Assembly (NCBI GenBank): GCA_030041955.1
Contig: JASIAO010000326.1
Location: forward strand, 1 to 61,801
Reading direction: 5' to 3'
Length of the DNA: 61,801 nucleotides
DNA from: Acidobacteriaceae bacterium
Lineage (GTDB): Bacteria; Acidobacteriota; Terriglobia; Terriglobales; Acidobacteriaceae
In this document: positions 1 to 9,591 of the stretch, in pieces
Numbering within the stretch: the stretch's first letter is position 1
How the letters are laid out: the number at the start of each line of letters is the position of its first letter
Made by a program: the position numbers and the translations under genes
The notes under the pieces: model-generated
What the model was told of the DNA's origin: nothing
Databases searched by the model: none
The model's input: only the letters and a program-made list of their open reading frames with translations

Positions 1-260
1 GGGCAATACAGGTGTGTTCCGTATAGCTGGACATTCAGATGGACCTGTTCCGAAGGCGAATGGCCTGGAGATTCGCGAGTCCGAGTGTCCATCAGGCCGA
101 TGCTGCCCGTCAAGCAGCGCCGCAGCTGTTGGAATGGACTGCGGTTCCCGAAGTATTTTCCCGGTTTCGGCGGCGCAGGTGCTGATGCAAGTGCTAATCT
201 GTTAGGCTCGTCGTTGCCTTTTCAGCACGTGTCAACTCAAGAGGGCAGAGAGGAGTGCGG
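1..260. other. left-edge non-coding stretch, no gene recognised
   Basis: Only short overlapping open frames are present, and none resembles a protein I know. The segment presumably carries the promoter of the downstream beta-mannosidase gene, whose ribosome-binding site (AGGAG at 251-255) is its only identifiable signal. Confidence 0.4.
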
Positions 261-2924
261 ATGCGAGGCATAGTTTCCTGTGGTTTTATGTGCTTTGTCC
301 TGGCTGTGGCCGCGGCGGGCATCAGTACCGGAGCGGCGCAGGCGCAGGGCGGAATCCAGCGGAACGCCGTGCTGCCTCTGGATCACGGCTGGGAATTCCG
401 CCAGGTTGCCGCAGGCGCGCAGGAAGACGCCAGCGGCTGGCTGCCCGCTGTTGTGCCCGGAGACGTTCACCTCGATCTTCTCGCCAATAAGAAAATCCCG
501 GATCCCTTCTTCCGCGATAACGAAGCTAAGTTGCAGTGGATTGAAGACGCGAGCTGGGAGTATCGCCTGAATTTCAATGTAACTCCCGATCTACTGGCTC
601 GCTCCAATGTCGACCTGGTCTTCGACGGCATTGACGCCGCCGCGCAGGTTTATCTGAACGGAAACCTTGTGCTGAACGCGGACAATATGTTCCGCATCTG
701 GCGCGTACCAGTGAAGGACCGCGTCCACGCTGGAAACAATCTGCTGCGTGTCGTCTTTCCTTCGCCCGTCCAGGCAGCTGAACAAGCCGCGTCCAGCGAC
801 CCGTTCCGCCACGAGTCGGGAACGGCGGATAAGACTTACATCCGCAAAGCAGCCTATGAATACGGCTGGGACTGGGGACCGCGCTTCGTCACCAGTGGCA
901 TCTGGCGGCCCGTACGTCTGGAAGCCTGGGACCAGGCGCGCATTGCCGATTTCGCCATTCGCCAGCAGGACGTGAGCAAGGACGTCGCCCATCTCGACGC
1001 GGAAGTCGAACTCCAGTCAGCGCGTGATATCTCGGTCAGGGTCAGCGTGCGATACACGGATAACGGCAAACCCGTTTCGCTCGACACCGTGGCCGCTCTT
1101 CATGCGGGGCAAAATACGATCGATATTCCCGTGGAAATTCGGCGACCCGAACTATGGTACCCGGCCGGCTATGGCGGCCAGCCTCTCTATCAGTTCACGG
1201 CGCAGGCGACCTCCGGGGGCCAGGTCACCGCCGAGCGCACCGTCAAAACAGGACTCCGTTCCATCGAGCTCCGACGCCAGCCGGATCAATGGGGCCGCTC
1301 CTTCGAACTGGTGGTCAACGGAATTCCCGTCTTCGCCAAGGGCGCGGACGTGATCCCTTTCGACAGCTTCCCCAACCGGGTTACGACCGCCGATTATCGC
1401 CGCATCCTCCAGTCGGCGCGCGATGCCAACATGAATATGATTCGCCACTGGGGCGGCGGCTACTACGAGACAGACGAGTTCTACTCCATCTGCGACGAAC
1501 TTGGCCTCATGGTCTGGCAGGACTTCATGTTCGGAAATAACTGGCAACCGGGAACCTATGCCTTCAAACAAAACATCGAAGCCGAGGCCGAGGACCAGGT
1601 GCGCCGCCTGCGCAATCACCCCAGCATCGTGGTGTGGTGCGGCAACAATGAGACGGAGATGGTCTTTCACCTGCCGCCGATCGCAGATTTGCCCGAAGAT
1701 ATAAGGCTCCAGATGTGGCAGGACTATCTGACCGAATTTAGCGGCATTATTCCCAGAGTCGTGGCCCGTCTCGATCCGCAGGTACCCTACTGGCCCAGCT
1801 CTCCCAGCGCCGATTATGAGCCGCTCAGCGATCATTTCCAGTCCGGCGATACGCATGACTGGACGGTCTGGCACGGCCGCGCGCCCTTCAGCGCCTACGA
1901 TCAGCATCACTGGCGCTTTGTCACGGAGTTCGGCTTCCAGTCCTTTCCGGAAATGCGTACCGTGGAAAGTTTTACCGATCCCGAGGACCGCACCGGAATC
2001 TTCACGCCGGTGATGCTGGCCCACCAGAAGAACAACGAAGGCAACTCCATCATCCAGGAATACATATCCCGGGATTACCCGCAGCCGAAGGATTTCGCCA
2101 GCTTCCTCTACGTCAGCCAGGTGCTCCAGGCCGAGGGAATCAAGATCGGAGCGGAGCATTGGCGGCGCAGCCGGCCGGAAACGATGGGCTCCATCTTCTG
2201 GCAGTTGAACGACTGCTGGCCCGTCGCCTCGTGGTCGAGTATTGACTACTACGGCCGGTGGAAAGCTTTGCAGTACTATGCCCGGCGCTTCTACGCGCCC
2301 ATTTTGGTCTCACCGCATGTCGAGGATGGCTCGGTGAAAGTGTATGTCGTCTCCGATAAGACAGAGGCCAAACCCGCCATGCTGCGCGTGCGGCTCATGG
2401 ACTTCGCCGGCAAAGTGCTCCGCGACGAGACGCACGCGGTCAATGTGGCTCCGCTCGCAAGCCAGGTTTATCTGGATTGGCCGCTTTCAAAAATCGCCGC
2501 TGCGGCGATTGACACTTCGCGGGTATTTGTCGTCGCAGACCTGAGTGCAGACGGATCCGAAATCTCGCGAAACCTCATCTATCTTGTCCCGGTGAAACAG
2601 GTTCATCTCCCGCCCGCCCCTCTGAGCGTGGAGACAACAGGCGAAAACGGGAGCTATCGGATCCGGGTCACTTCGCCTGTCCTGGCGCGCAGCGTTTATC
2701 TTTCCTTCGGCAGCCTTGACGTCAACGTCTCCGACAACTACTTCGATCTGCTGCCGGGAGAAACGGTGGAGATCGCGGCCACCACTTCGTCCTCTCTCGC
2801 TGATTTGAAATCGCAGTTGAAAGTCATTTCGCTCGTGGACGCATTTTCGCCCGCCGATCAGCCCCCGGCGGCGACGGCAGCCAGCCAGTCGCGCAATTCG
2901 AAAGACGAAGCGGGTACAAGATAG
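261..2924 (+). CDS. secreted beta-mannosidase, glycoside hydrolase family 2
   Basis: This gene encodes an exported GH2 enzyme (887 aa) expected to release beta-linked mannose from the non-reducing ends of manno-oligosaccharides in the periplasm. The N-terminus is a signal peptide ending near AAQAQG. It is followed by the jelly-roll sugar-binding domain, the Ig-like domain and a TIM barrel with both retaining-enzyme glutamates: acid/base Glu464 in WCGNNE and nucleophile Glu556 in TEFGFQ, 92 residues apart as is normal for GH2. The length fits the beta-mannosidase branch. I chose ATG 261 because AGGAG at 251-255 lies five bases upstream; the in-frame GTG at 255 overlaps that site. The next gene begins 85 bp downstream on the same strand. 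Family is secure; exact substrate is inferred. Confidence 0.93.
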   Translation: MRGIVSCGFMCFVLAVAAAGISTGAAQAQGGIQRNAVLPLDHGWEFRQVAAGAQEDASGWLPAVVPGDVHLDLLANKKIPDPFFRDNEAKLQWIEDASWEYRLNFNVTPDLLARSNVDLVFDGIDAAAQVYLNGNLVLNADNMFRIWRVPVKDRVHAGNNLLRVVFPSPVQAAEQAASSDPFRHESGTADKTYIRKAAYEYGWDWGPRFVTSGIWRPVRLEAWDQARIADFAIRQQDVSKDVAHLDAEVELQSARDISVRVSVRYTDNGKPVSLDTVAALHAGQNTIDIPVEIRRPELWYPAGYGGQPLYQFTAQATSGGQVTAERTVKTGLRSIELRRQPDQWGRSFELVVNGIPVFAKGADVIPFDSFPNRVTTADYRRILQSARDANMNMIRHWGGGYYETDEFYSICDELGLMVWQDFMFGNNWQPGTYAFKQNIEAEAEDQVRRLRNHPSIVVWCGNNETEMVFHLPPIADLPEDIRLQMWQDYLTEFSGIIPRVVARLDPQVPYWPSSPSADYEPLSDHFQSGDTHDWTVWHGRAPFSAYDQHHWRFVTEFGFQSFPEMRTVESFTDPEDRTGIFTPVMLAHQKNNEGNSIIQEYISRDYPQPKDFASFLYVSQVLQAEGIKIGAEHWRRSRPETMGSIFWQLNDCWPVASWSSIDYYGRWKALQYYARRFYAPILVSPHVEDGSVKVYVVSDKTEAKPAMLRVRLMDFAGKVLRDETHAVNVAPLASQVYLDWPLSKIAAAAIDTSRVFVVADLSADGSEISRNLIYLVPVKQVHLPPAPLSVETTGENGSYRIRVTSPVLARSVYLSFGSLDVNVSDNYFDLLPGETVEIAATTSSSLADLKSQLKVISLVDAFSPADQPPAATAASQSRNSKDEAGTR

Positions 2925-3009
2925 ACGTCGTTTCGTTGCAATTCGCCGTGTACGCGCGCCTCGATGGGCCTGTATACTGCCGTGAAAACACCAACGTGAG
3001 GGCCTGATT

Positions 3010-4890
3010 TTGCCGGGTCGCAATCTGCTGCTCGCTGTTCTTCTTGTGCTTTCTGCACCGATCCTCGGCCGTGCGCAGCAGGCCGGCACGGGCGGCATTG
3101 CCTCCGGGGTGGCGGCCACCCCGGAGTACGACGCGCAGCACAGACCCATTACCGCAGGCGGATTTGTCGACCACGGAACCGTGATGTTCAAAGACATCAC
3201 GAAGCAGGCCGGGCTCTCCGGCTGGCGCCACGTGATGGGGACGCCGGAGAAGAACTTCATTGTCGAGACCAACGGCTCGGGCGTTTGCCTGCTCGATTAC
3301 GACAATGACGGCTGGCTGGACATCTACCTGGTCAACGGCTCGACCTTCAATGCCCTGGACGGCAAGGAAACGCCGCCGCATGCCGCCCTCTTCCACAACA
3401 ATCGCGACGGAACCTTCACCGACGTCTCGGCGCAGGCCGGCGTGACCAACGACCGCTGGGGATATGGGTGCTCGGTGGCCGATTACGACAACGACGGCTG
3501 GCCCGATATCTTCGTGAGCAACTACGGCAAAAACCGGCTCTACCATAACAATCACGACGGAACTTTCACCGACGTCGCCGAAAAGGCGGGCGTTCAGCTT
3601 GGCAACTGGTCCACCGGCTCGGCCTGGGGCGACTACGATGGCGACGGCCTACTGGACCTGTACGTCTCCGGGTACGTGCATTTCGACCGCGATAACCTGC
3701 CGGTGAGCGGCTCCAAAGCCGTGGGTTACTCCTTCTGCCAGTACCGCGGTGTGCAGGTCAACTGCGGGCCGCGCGGGTTGCAGGGCGAGCCCGACCACCT
3801 GTTTCATAACAACGGCGACGGCACGTTTACCGATGTGACGGCGAAGGCGGGCGTGGAAGACAAGAATCGTTACTACGGCTTCACAGCGATCTTTGTAAGC
3901 CTCAGCGGCGACGGCAAACCCGATCTGGTAGTAGGCAACGACTCGACGCCAAATTATCTCTATATCAACAAGGGCAACGGTACCTTCGAGGACGACAGCT
4001 ATCTCTCCGGCTTCGCTTTGAACGCGGACGGGCGCGAGATTGCGTCGATGGGCATCGCCGCAGGCGATTATGAGAACAACGGGCTGATCGACTTCTTCGT
4101 CACCGATTTCGGCGACGACTACAAGGTCCTGTTCCACAACGACGGCAATGCCAGTTTTACCGACGTGAGCTACCAGGCCGGAGTAGCGCAGCCCACGATT
4201 CCCTTCGTGGGCTGGGGTGACGGCTTTTTCGATTTCGATAATGACGGCTGGCTCGACCTGTTCATGGTCAACGGCCATGTCTATCCCCAGGTGGACCGGC
4301 ACGACTGGGGCACCACCTGGGCCGAGCGCCCGCTCTACTTCCGTAATGTGCCGGATCCGCGCGGCAAAGGACGCAGGTTTGAATACGTACCGCCGGTCGT
4401 GGGCTCAGGTCTGGCGGATGTGATCCCGGCGCGGGGAGCAGCCTTCGGAGACTTGTTCAACGACGGCAAAATCGATGTGGTCATCAATCCCATCGACGGC
4501 CCGCCGGTGCTCCTCCGCGACGTAAGCCCCGACCATCACCACTGGGTGGAACTGAAGCTGGTGGGCGGAGTCAACCCTGCAACCGGCAGGAAGAGCCCGC
4601 GCGACGCGACCTGCGCGACCGCGTATCTGACCGCCAACGGCATGCGACAGCGCCGCGACGTCATGGCCAGCGGAAGCTATATCTCTGCCAACGACCGGCG
4701 CCTGCACTTTGGCCTGGGCGATGCCACCGACGCCGGAACCGTCGAGATTCACTGGCCTTCGGGCGCAAAGGAAACCGTCAGGCTGCCCGCGGTGGACCGC
4801 ATTTATACCATCACCGAGGGCAAAGGCATTACCGGCGCACTGTGCGGCGGCAACCCGTGCGAAGCTCAGGCTGCCCATGCGGCGCAGTAG
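3010..4890 (+). CDS. CRTAC1-type FG-GAP/VCBS beta-propeller protein with C-terminal ASPIC/UnbV domain
   Basis: This is a 626-residue exported protein. The signal peptide ends near LGRAQQ, and it is followed by several FG-GAP/VCBS blades carrying calcium-binding loops of the DxDNDG type (DYDNDGWLD, DYDNDGWPD, DYDGDGLLD, DFDNDGWLD). The last 70 or so residues have the ASPIC/UnbV signature (SGSYISANDRRLHFGLG, then EIHWPSG). Such proteins are common in Acidobacteria and Planctomycetes and are thought to act at the cell surface in binding or adhesion; no catalytic role is established. The start is TTG at 3010 with a GAGG-type site about eight bases upstream. It may be co-transcribed with the mannosidase gene 85 bp before it. 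Confidence 0.85.
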   Translation: MPGRNLLLAVLLVLSAPILGRAQQAGTGGIASGVAATPEYDAQHRPITAGGFVDHGTVMFKDITKQAGLSGWRHVMGTPEKNFIVETNGSGVCLLDYDNDGWLDIYLVNGSTFNALDGKETPPHAALFHNNRDGTFTDVSAQAGVTNDRWGYGCSVADYDNDGWPDIFVSNYGKNRLYHNNHDGTFTDVAEKAGVQLGNWSTGSAWGDYDGDGLLDLYVSGYVHFDRDNLPVSGSKAVGYSFCQYRGVQVNCGPRGLQGEPDHLFHNNGDGTFTDVTAKAGVEDKNRYYGFTAIFVSLSGDGKPDLVVGNDSTPNYLYINKGNGTFEDDSYLSGFALNADGREIASMGIAAGDYENNGLIDFFVTDFGDDYKVLFHNDGNASFTDVSYQAGVAQPTIPFVGWGDGFFDFDNDGWLDLFMVNGHVYPQVDRHDWGTTWAERPLYFRNVPDPRGKGRRFEYVPPVVGSGLADVIPARGAAFGDLFNDGKIDVVINPIDGPPVLLRDVSPDHHHWVELKLVGGVNPATGRKSPRDATCATAYLTANGMRQRRDVMASGSYISANDRRLHFGLGDATDAGTVEIHWPSGAKETVRLPAVDRIYTITEGKGITGALCGGNPCEAQAAHAAQ

Positions 4891-4901
4891 CTTCGCCAAA
4901 C

Positions 4902-5063
4902 GCCCGCCGTGGCCGCTTCGACGTCGTGCTGGTCTGGGCGTCGGACCGGATCGCCCGGTCCGTTAAACACTTCCTCGAGATCCTCGACGAGCTGAACCGG
5001 CTGAACATCGAGTTCGTCAGCTTCCGCGAGCAGATCGACACCGGCGGTCCGCTGGGCCGGGCC
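4902..5063 (+). pseudogene. remnant of a serine recombinase/resolvase N-terminal domain
   Basis: The frame reads ARRGRFDVVLVWASDRIARS and continues through KHFLEILDELNRL to SFREQIDT and PLGRA. This matches the core of the serine recombinase catalytic domain (helix with DRxARS, then the EFVSF and PLGRA segments). The catalytic-Ser N-terminal strand and everything after PLGRA are missing, and the frame closes within seven codons. It starts 11 bp after the stop of the CRTAC1-type gene, so it is a decayed fragment and not a gene. It shows that a resolvase/integrase-bearing element once occupied this junction. Confidence 0.75.
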
Positions 5064-5185
5064 ACAGGCGGCCGTTGTTGTTGAACAGAATCCGAACCCG
5101 TCGATGCCCCGCAGGATGGCGGCTTTAATCGTAAGATAATAGTAAACTTATCGCCATATCGGGGGCGGGCTGTTACCGACATACA

Positions 5186-5232
5186 TGTCCAGTTAGCAAT
5201 TTTATTGTCCAGTTACCCAAACTATTGTCCAG
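5186..5232. repeat. three TGTCCAG repeats with exact 20-bp period
   Basis: TGTCCAGTTA occurs at 5186-5195 and 5206-5215, and TGTCCAG occurs again at 5226-5232, so the copies start exactly 20 bp apart. Iterated short repeats of this kind are found at the ends of some insertion sequences, for example IS21-type ends with several transposase-binding repeats. The position just beyond the recombinase remnant fits a degraded element end. No matching opposite end was found by eye. Confidence 0.5.
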
Positions 5233-5261
5233 AATCAGCAACAAGAAATCCGGCGGCCGCT

Positions 5262-7145
5262 CTATTCCACTGTCACGGACTTAGCCAGGTTTCGCGGCTG
5301 ATCGACGTCGCAGCCGCGCCGCACCGCAATGTGATACGCCAGCAGTTGCAGAGGCACTACATCCAGCACCGGCAGCAGCAGCTCCGGCGCGCCGGGAACA
5401 AACAGGACGTGATCCACCAGCTGGGCGATGTGCTCGTCGCCCTGCGTCGCGACCGCGATCACCTTGCCGGACCGCGCCGTGACCTCCTGGATGTTTGAGA
5501 GGGTCTTCTCGTAGCGCTGCACGGAATCCCGGTGCGTCTCGTCGCGGGTCGCCAGCACAACCACGGGTAGCGTTTCATCGATCAGCGCGTTCGGCCCGTG
5601 CTTCATCTCGCCTGCCGGGTATCCCTCCGCGTGGATGTAGGAAATTTCCTTCAGCTTCAGCGCGCCTTCCAGGGCAATCGGGTAATGGATGCCGCGCCCC
5701 AGAAAGAGAAAGTCGCGCGCGTTGGAATACTCGCGAGCCAGCGGCTCGCAGGCGCTGTCGCAGGTCCGCAGAATCTCCTCCACCTTCCCCGGCAACAGAT
5801 TGAGCGCCTCCAGCAGCATCCGGCCCTCCGATTCGCCGATGGCGCCACGCACCTGCGCCAGGTGCACGGCAAACAGAAACAGCGCCACGAGCTGCGCGGT
5901 GAACGCCTTCGTCGACGCGACACCGATCTCCGGCCCGGCGTGGGTGTAAATCGTCCCCTGCGCCTCCCGCGTCACCATCGATCCCACGACGTTGCAAACG
6001 GCCACCGTGGGCACGCCCTTGGCGATCATCTCCCGCTGCGCGGCCAGCGTGTCGGCGGTTTCGCCGGACTGCGTAATCAGCATGCCGATGGTATTCGCGT
6101 CGAGGATTGGATCGCGGTAGCGAAACTCGCTGGCGTAGTCCACTTCCACCGGAATCCGCGCCAGCCGCTCGATCATGAATTTCCCCGCCGTCGCAGCGTG
6201 CCAGCTCGTCCCGCATGCCGCGATGGAGAGGCTCTCGGCCCTGCGAAGCGTTTCGTCGGGGATCTTCATCTCGGCCAGGAAGACCTTGCCGGTATCCAGC
6301 GAGATGCGTCCCAGGGTCGTGTCGCGGATGGCCCGCGGCTGCTCGAAGATTTCCTTGAGCATGAAATGCTTGTAGCCGCCCTTTTCCGCCTGGATCGGGT
6401 CCCACTGGATGTGCTGCAGCGGCCGTTCGATCGGATTTCCCTCGAAGTCCGCCAGCGCCACGCCGGCGCGCGTCAGCACTGCCATATCGCCATCGGCCAG
6501 AAAATACAGGTCTCGGGTGTGGTGCAGAATTCCAGGAACATCCGACGCCACGAAGTACTCGCCGTCACCCACGCCCACAATCACCGGCGGCCCACTGCGC
6601 GCGGCCACGATCTTGTCGGGGTCATCGGCCGAGAGCACGCTGAGCGCGAAAGCCCCGGTGAGCCGGTGGACCGTCTGCCGCACGGCCTCCTCCAGCGGAA
6701 TCACCTTCCCTGCCTTCTTCGCGTCGGCAAGTTCCTGCTCGATCAGGTGGGCGATGATTTCTGTATCCGTCTCGGTGACGAATTTGTGGCCCTTCGCGAT
6801 CAGCTCCTGCTTCAGCGCGAGGTAGTTCTCCACGATGCCGTTGTGCACCACCACCAGCCGGCCTGTGCAGTCGCGGTGCGGATGCGCATTTTCTTCGGTC
6901 GGGCGCCCGTGGGTCGCCCAGCGCGTATGCCCGATCCCGAAGGTTCCCTGGATCGGCTGATCGCGGATGACCTCTTCGAGGCGGCGCAGCTTGCCCGCGG
7001 CGCGCCGCAGTTGCAGGCCGTCGCCGTTCCCGCCCACCGCGATTCCGGCAGAATCGTAGCCCCGGTACTCGAGCCGCCGCAGTCCCTCAACGATTACCGG
7101 GACTACTTCCCTCTTCTTGCCGACATATCCCACGATGCCGCACAT
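5262..7145 (-). CDS. glmS: glutamine--fructose-6-phosphate aminotransferase (isomerizing)
   Basis: GlmS converts fructose-6-phosphate and glutamine to glucosamine-6-phosphate, the first step of UDP-GlcNAc synthesis for peptidoglycan and LPS. The protein (627 aa; E. coli has 609) starts MCGIVGYVG, so removal of Met exposes the catalytic Cys of the class II amidotransferase domain. I therefore set the start at 7145, not at an upstream frame extension; GGAGAAG lies just ahead of it. The two SIS sugar-isomerase domains follow ([16 protein letters not shown], later [18 protein letters not shown]). It ends in the usual AKSVTVE tail. It lies 95 bp downstream of purS on the same strand and could be read from that promoter. 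Confidence 0.97.
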   Translation of the reverse strand: MCGIVGYVGKKREVVPVIVEGLRRLEYRGYDSAGIAVGGNGDGLQLRRAAGKLRRLEEVIRDQPIQGTFGIGHTRWATHGRPTEENAHPHRDCTGRLVVVHNGIVENYLALKQELIAKGHKFVTETDTEIIAHLIEQELADAKKAGKVIPLEEAVRQTVHRLTGAFALSVLSADDPDKIVAARSGPPVIVGVGDGEYFVASDVPGILHHTRDLYFLADGDMAVLTRAGVALADFEGNPIERPLQHIQWDPIQAEKGGYKHFMLKEIFEQPRAIRDTTLGRISLDTGKVFLAEMKIPDETLRRAESLSIAACGTSWHAATAGKFMIERLARIPVEVDYASEFRYRDPILDANTIGMLITQSGETADTLAAQREMIAKGVPTVAVCNVVGSMVTREAQGTIYTHAGPEIGVASTKAFTAQLVALFLFAVHLAQVRGAIGESEGRMLLEALNLLPGKVEEILRTCDSACEPLAREYSNARDFLFLGRGIHYPIALEGALKLKEISYIHAEGYPAGEMKHGPNALIDETLPVVVLATRDETHRDSVQRYEKTLSNIQEVTARSGKVIAVATQGDEHIAQLVDHVLFVPGAPELLLPVLDVVPLQLLAYHIAVRRGCDVDQPRNLAKSVTVE

Positions 7146-7240
7146 AGGCTTCTCCGTCTGGCCCGGGTTTGCGATGCCAAAGAGACAGCTCAACCGCGGC
7201 AGCCGCCCCGCGGCCCCAAAATATCATGCCTGCAACGAAA

Positions 7241-7483
7241 CTACTCGAGACGGAACGAGAACTCTTCAATCACCGGGTTGGTGAGCACCTCGCGCGCGAT
7301 GCGCTCCACCTCCGCGCGAGCCGCCGCTTCCGGAATCCCATCATCCAGGGTGAGCTCGAAGTGCTTTCCCTGGCGCACGTCCGCAACGCCCTCGTAGCGC
7401 ATCTTACGAAGGGCGTGGTGGATCGCCTGTCCCTGCGGGTCGAGAACGGTTTTCTTCAATGTGACGTAGACATGGGCCTTCAT
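7241..7483 (-). CDS. purS: phosphoribosylformylglycinamidine synthase subunit PurS
   Basis: PurS is the small (80 aa) dimeric subunit that bridges PurQ and PurL in the FGAM synthase complex of purine synthesis. The sequence matches the family throughout: MKAHVYVTLKKTVLDPQGQAI at the start, then ALRKMRYEGVADVRQGK and an Ala/Glu-rich helix ending near VIEEFSFRLE. No purQ or purL is present in the window, so the complex partners must be encoded elsewhere. A TATAAT hexamer (7492-7497, minus strand) lies eight bases before the ATG with no ribosome-binding site between, which suggests a leaderless message. It is divergent from ppa. Confidence 0.92.
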   Translation of the reverse strand: MKAHVYVTLKKTVLDPQGQAIHHALRKMRYEGVADVRQGKHFELTLDDGIPEAAARAEVERIAREVLTNPVIEEFSFRLE

Positions 7484-7491
7484 TGTGCCCG

Positions 7492-7497
7492 ATTATA
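7492..7497 (-). promoter_or_regulatory. -10 element of purS, leaderless arrangement
   Basis: On the minus strand this is a perfect TATAAT. Only eight bases separate it from the purS ATG at 7483, so the predicted transcription start falls on or next to the start codon. No convincing -35 hexamer is visible 16-18 bp upstream. Confidence 0.45.
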
Positions 7498-7567
7498 AAT
7501 GCAGGCCGTTCCCCGCTCCGCTCCGGCCCATCCCGCATCCCCACAATCTAAGCGATACTGGAAGAGT

Positions 7568-8140
7568 ATGACGAATTATCTCGAATTGCCGGTGGGCGAC
7601 AAGGCCCCTGAAGTGTTCAACGTCGTGATCGAGATCCCGGCGGAGGGCATCAACAAGTACGAATACGACAAGCAGCTCCACGTTTTTCGCCTTGACCGCA
7701 ATCTTTATTCGCCGGTCCACTATCCCGGCGATTATGGCTTTGTTCCTTCGACGCTTTCCGACGACGGCGACCCTCTGGATGTGCTGGTGCTGGTCGATGC
7801 GCCCAGCTTTCCCGGCTGCGTGATGCAGGTGCGCCCCATCGGACTGCTGCAGATGCTCGATCAGGGCGTGCTCGACGAGAAGGTGCTGGCTGTGGGCCGC
7901 AACAATCCGCGCTACGCCGACGTTTGGAATTATTCCGAAATTTATCCCCACATGCTGAAGGAAATCACCCACTTTTTCTCGATTTACAAGGACCTCGAGG
8001 GGAAACGGGTGGAGATCAAGGGCTGGCACGACGCCGGATTCGCGCGCGATCGCGTCATGGTCGCCGTGCGCAACTTCGAGGAAGCCCGCGAAGCCAGGCT
8101 GCACGACAAAAAGCTGATCGAAGCCGGAGCCAAGCGGTAG
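7568..8140 (+). CDS. ppa: inorganic pyrophosphatase (family I)
   Basis: This cytoplasmic enzyme hydrolyses pyrophosphate to two phosphates and so drives biosynthetic reactions. The protein starts MTNYLELPVGDKAPE, 190 aa in this reading. It carries the family I active-site signature DDGDPLDV near residue 75, preceded by the HYPGDYGFVPST block, and later the conserved WHDAGFARDR region. ATG 7568 was chosen over an upstream frame extension because GGAAGAG lies directly before it and family homology begins there. The gene is divergent from purS and ends four bases before the stop of the convergent permease gene, so no terminator fits between them. Confidence 0.95.
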   Translation: MTNYLELPVGDKAPEVFNVVIEIPAEGINKYEYDKQLHVFRLDRNLYSPVHYPGDYGFVPSTLSDDGDPLDVLVLVDAPSFPGCVMQVRPIGLLQMLDQGVLDEKVLAVGRNNPRYADVWNYSEIYPHMLKEITHFFSIYKDLEGKRVEIKGWHDAGFARDRVMVAVRNFEEAREARLHDKKLIEAGAKR

Positions 8141-8144
8141 AGCC

Positions 8145-9446
8145 TCAGTCCGCGCTGACCGGCTCCGGCTGCGGGCGCGACCACAGCATTTTCGACAACC
8201 AGAAGAAGAGCGGGCCTGCCGCGGCGATCAACGCGCCGAAGAGCAGCGCCGGCATGCCCGCCATGTGCTCGCCGCGCGACACCACGGCGGCATAGACGAG
8301 CAGCAGCGAGGGCACCACGCTGATGAGGCAGGCGAAGGCGAAATTGCCGGCGCGGAAGGGCCGCTCCAGGCGCGGCTCGCGCACGCGCAGCACCACCAGC
8401 GCCAGAAACTCGAGGATCAGGCTGGCGCCGTAGAGCATGATATCGATCGAGATGAGCCTTTCGAAACTGAAGCGCAGGACCAGGCCCCACCCCGCGGCGC
8501 ACGCCAGCAGCGCGACCCACGGCACACCATAACGATTTTTCCGGGCCAGCGCCCGCGGCAGCAGCCCGTCTTCCGCCAGCACCAGGGGCAGCCGCGCGTA
8601 GGACATCATGAGCGCGTTGAACATGCCCACGGCCATGAACGTCCCGCCGATCACAATGGCAGCCGCCAGCCATTTTCCCGACAGACCCGCCGCCACGTTC
8701 TCCCAGGAGCCGGTGCGGAAGCGGTCCGGCGCAATGCCGGCCCAGGCCATCGCCGCCAGCGGGATCACATAAACCAGCACGCCCGCGGTAATTGTCATCA
8801 GCATGGCGCGGGGATAATTGCGCTGGGGCTGGTCCACCTCCTGCGCCACGGTCGAGGCATTATCCCAGCCCATGTAATTCCACATGGCCACCAGCAGCGC
8901 CGTGCCCAGGCTGCCCTCGGCCGCCGGCCACGTACGAGGCCCCGCCAAATGCGCGCCGTGCCACAGCGCCACCAGAACCAGCACCGCGAAGGGAGAGAGC
9001 AGCAACAACGCCAGCCCCACCGAACCGTCGCCCACCGCCGGCGCGCCCAGCAGATTCCACGCACAGCACACCGCAATCAGCCCCAGTTCCCAGAACGTCC
9101 CATGCCAGCCCGCGGTCCACGCCGGCGCCAGCGTGCCCAGATACAGCACGAAGAGAGTCGGATAGATCGCCATGTCGAAGATGCTGGCCGCGAGCGAAAG
9201 CCAGGCCTCCTGGTATCCCCAGAACGGGCCGAGAGCGCGGCGCACCCACACGTAGAATCCGCCTTCTTCCGGCAGCGCGCTGGCCAGCTCGCCGATCATC
9301 AGCGCCGTCGGGAGGCTCCAGACGAACGGCACCGCCACCAGCAGGATCAGCCCTTTCACGTACCCCGCGCCAAGGATGTCCTCGATGCCGTAGGGGCCGC
9401 CCGAAACCATAAAGAAGGTGGCCGCCATAAGGGGCAACAGCCGCAT
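8145..9446 (-). CDS. APC-superfamily amino acid permease
   Basis: This is a 433-residue inner-membrane protein with about 12 hydrophobic segments. It begins with the helix-1 substrate-binding motif of the amino acid-polyamine-organocation family (MVSGGPYGIEDILGAGY) and a typical helix-2 region (ALPEEGGFYVWVRRALG). Substrate cannot be assigned from sequence; related transporters carry amino acids with protons. Start ATG 9446 is the only standard start near the homologous N-terminus, although similar sequence (FAIKRTTQRG) continues about ten residues upstream in frame without an ATG, GTG or TTG. The gene overlaps no neighbour and converges on ppa. Confidence 0.88.
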   Translation of the reverse strand: MRLLPLMAATFFMVSGGPYGIEDILGAGYVKGLILLVAVPFVWSLPTALMIGELASALPEEGGFYVWVRRALGPFWGYQEAWLSLAASIFDMAIYPTLFVLYLGTLAPAWTAGWHGTFWELGLIAVCCAWNLLGAPAVGDGSVGLALLLLSPFAVLVLVALWHGAHLAGPRTWPAAEGSLGTALLVAMWNYMGWDNASTVAQEVDQPQRNYPRAMLMTITAGVLVYVIPLAAMAWAGIAPDRFRTGSWENVAAGLSGKWLAAAIVIGGTFMAVGMFNALMMSYARLPLVLAEDGLLPRALARKNRYGVPWVALLACAAGWGLVLRFSFERLISIDIMLYGASLILEFLALVVLRVREPRLERPFRAGNFAFACLISVVPSLLLVYAAVVSRGEHMAGMPALLFGALIAAAGPLFFWLSKMLWSRPQPEPVSAD

Positions 9447-9536
9447 GCCACGCTGGGTTGTGCGTTTGATCGCGAAGGCCTCGTTGTGCGTGGAGTCGAA
9501 AATCAGAATTTACATCCGCATTCGCCGCGACGCAAA

Positions 9537-9570
9537 GCAAAAACGCCACCGGATTCCGATGGCGTTTCGC
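9537..9570 (-). terminator. intrinsic terminator of the stress-protein gene
   Basis: On the minus strand an 8-bp perfect stem (AAACGCCA at 9541-9548 pairs with TGGCGTTT at 9560-9567, 11-nt loop) is followed by a T-rich run at 9543-9539. It lies 22 bp after the stop of the 9592-10440 gene in the same direction. Confidence 0.6.
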
Positions 9571-9591
9571 TCTTTGCGTGTATCCGCGACG

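Noticed and set aside
7146-7240. glmS ribozyme/riboswitch upstream of glmS.
   Set aside because: The 95-bp gap is too short and lacks the conserved core; only a CCGCGG hairpin is visible.
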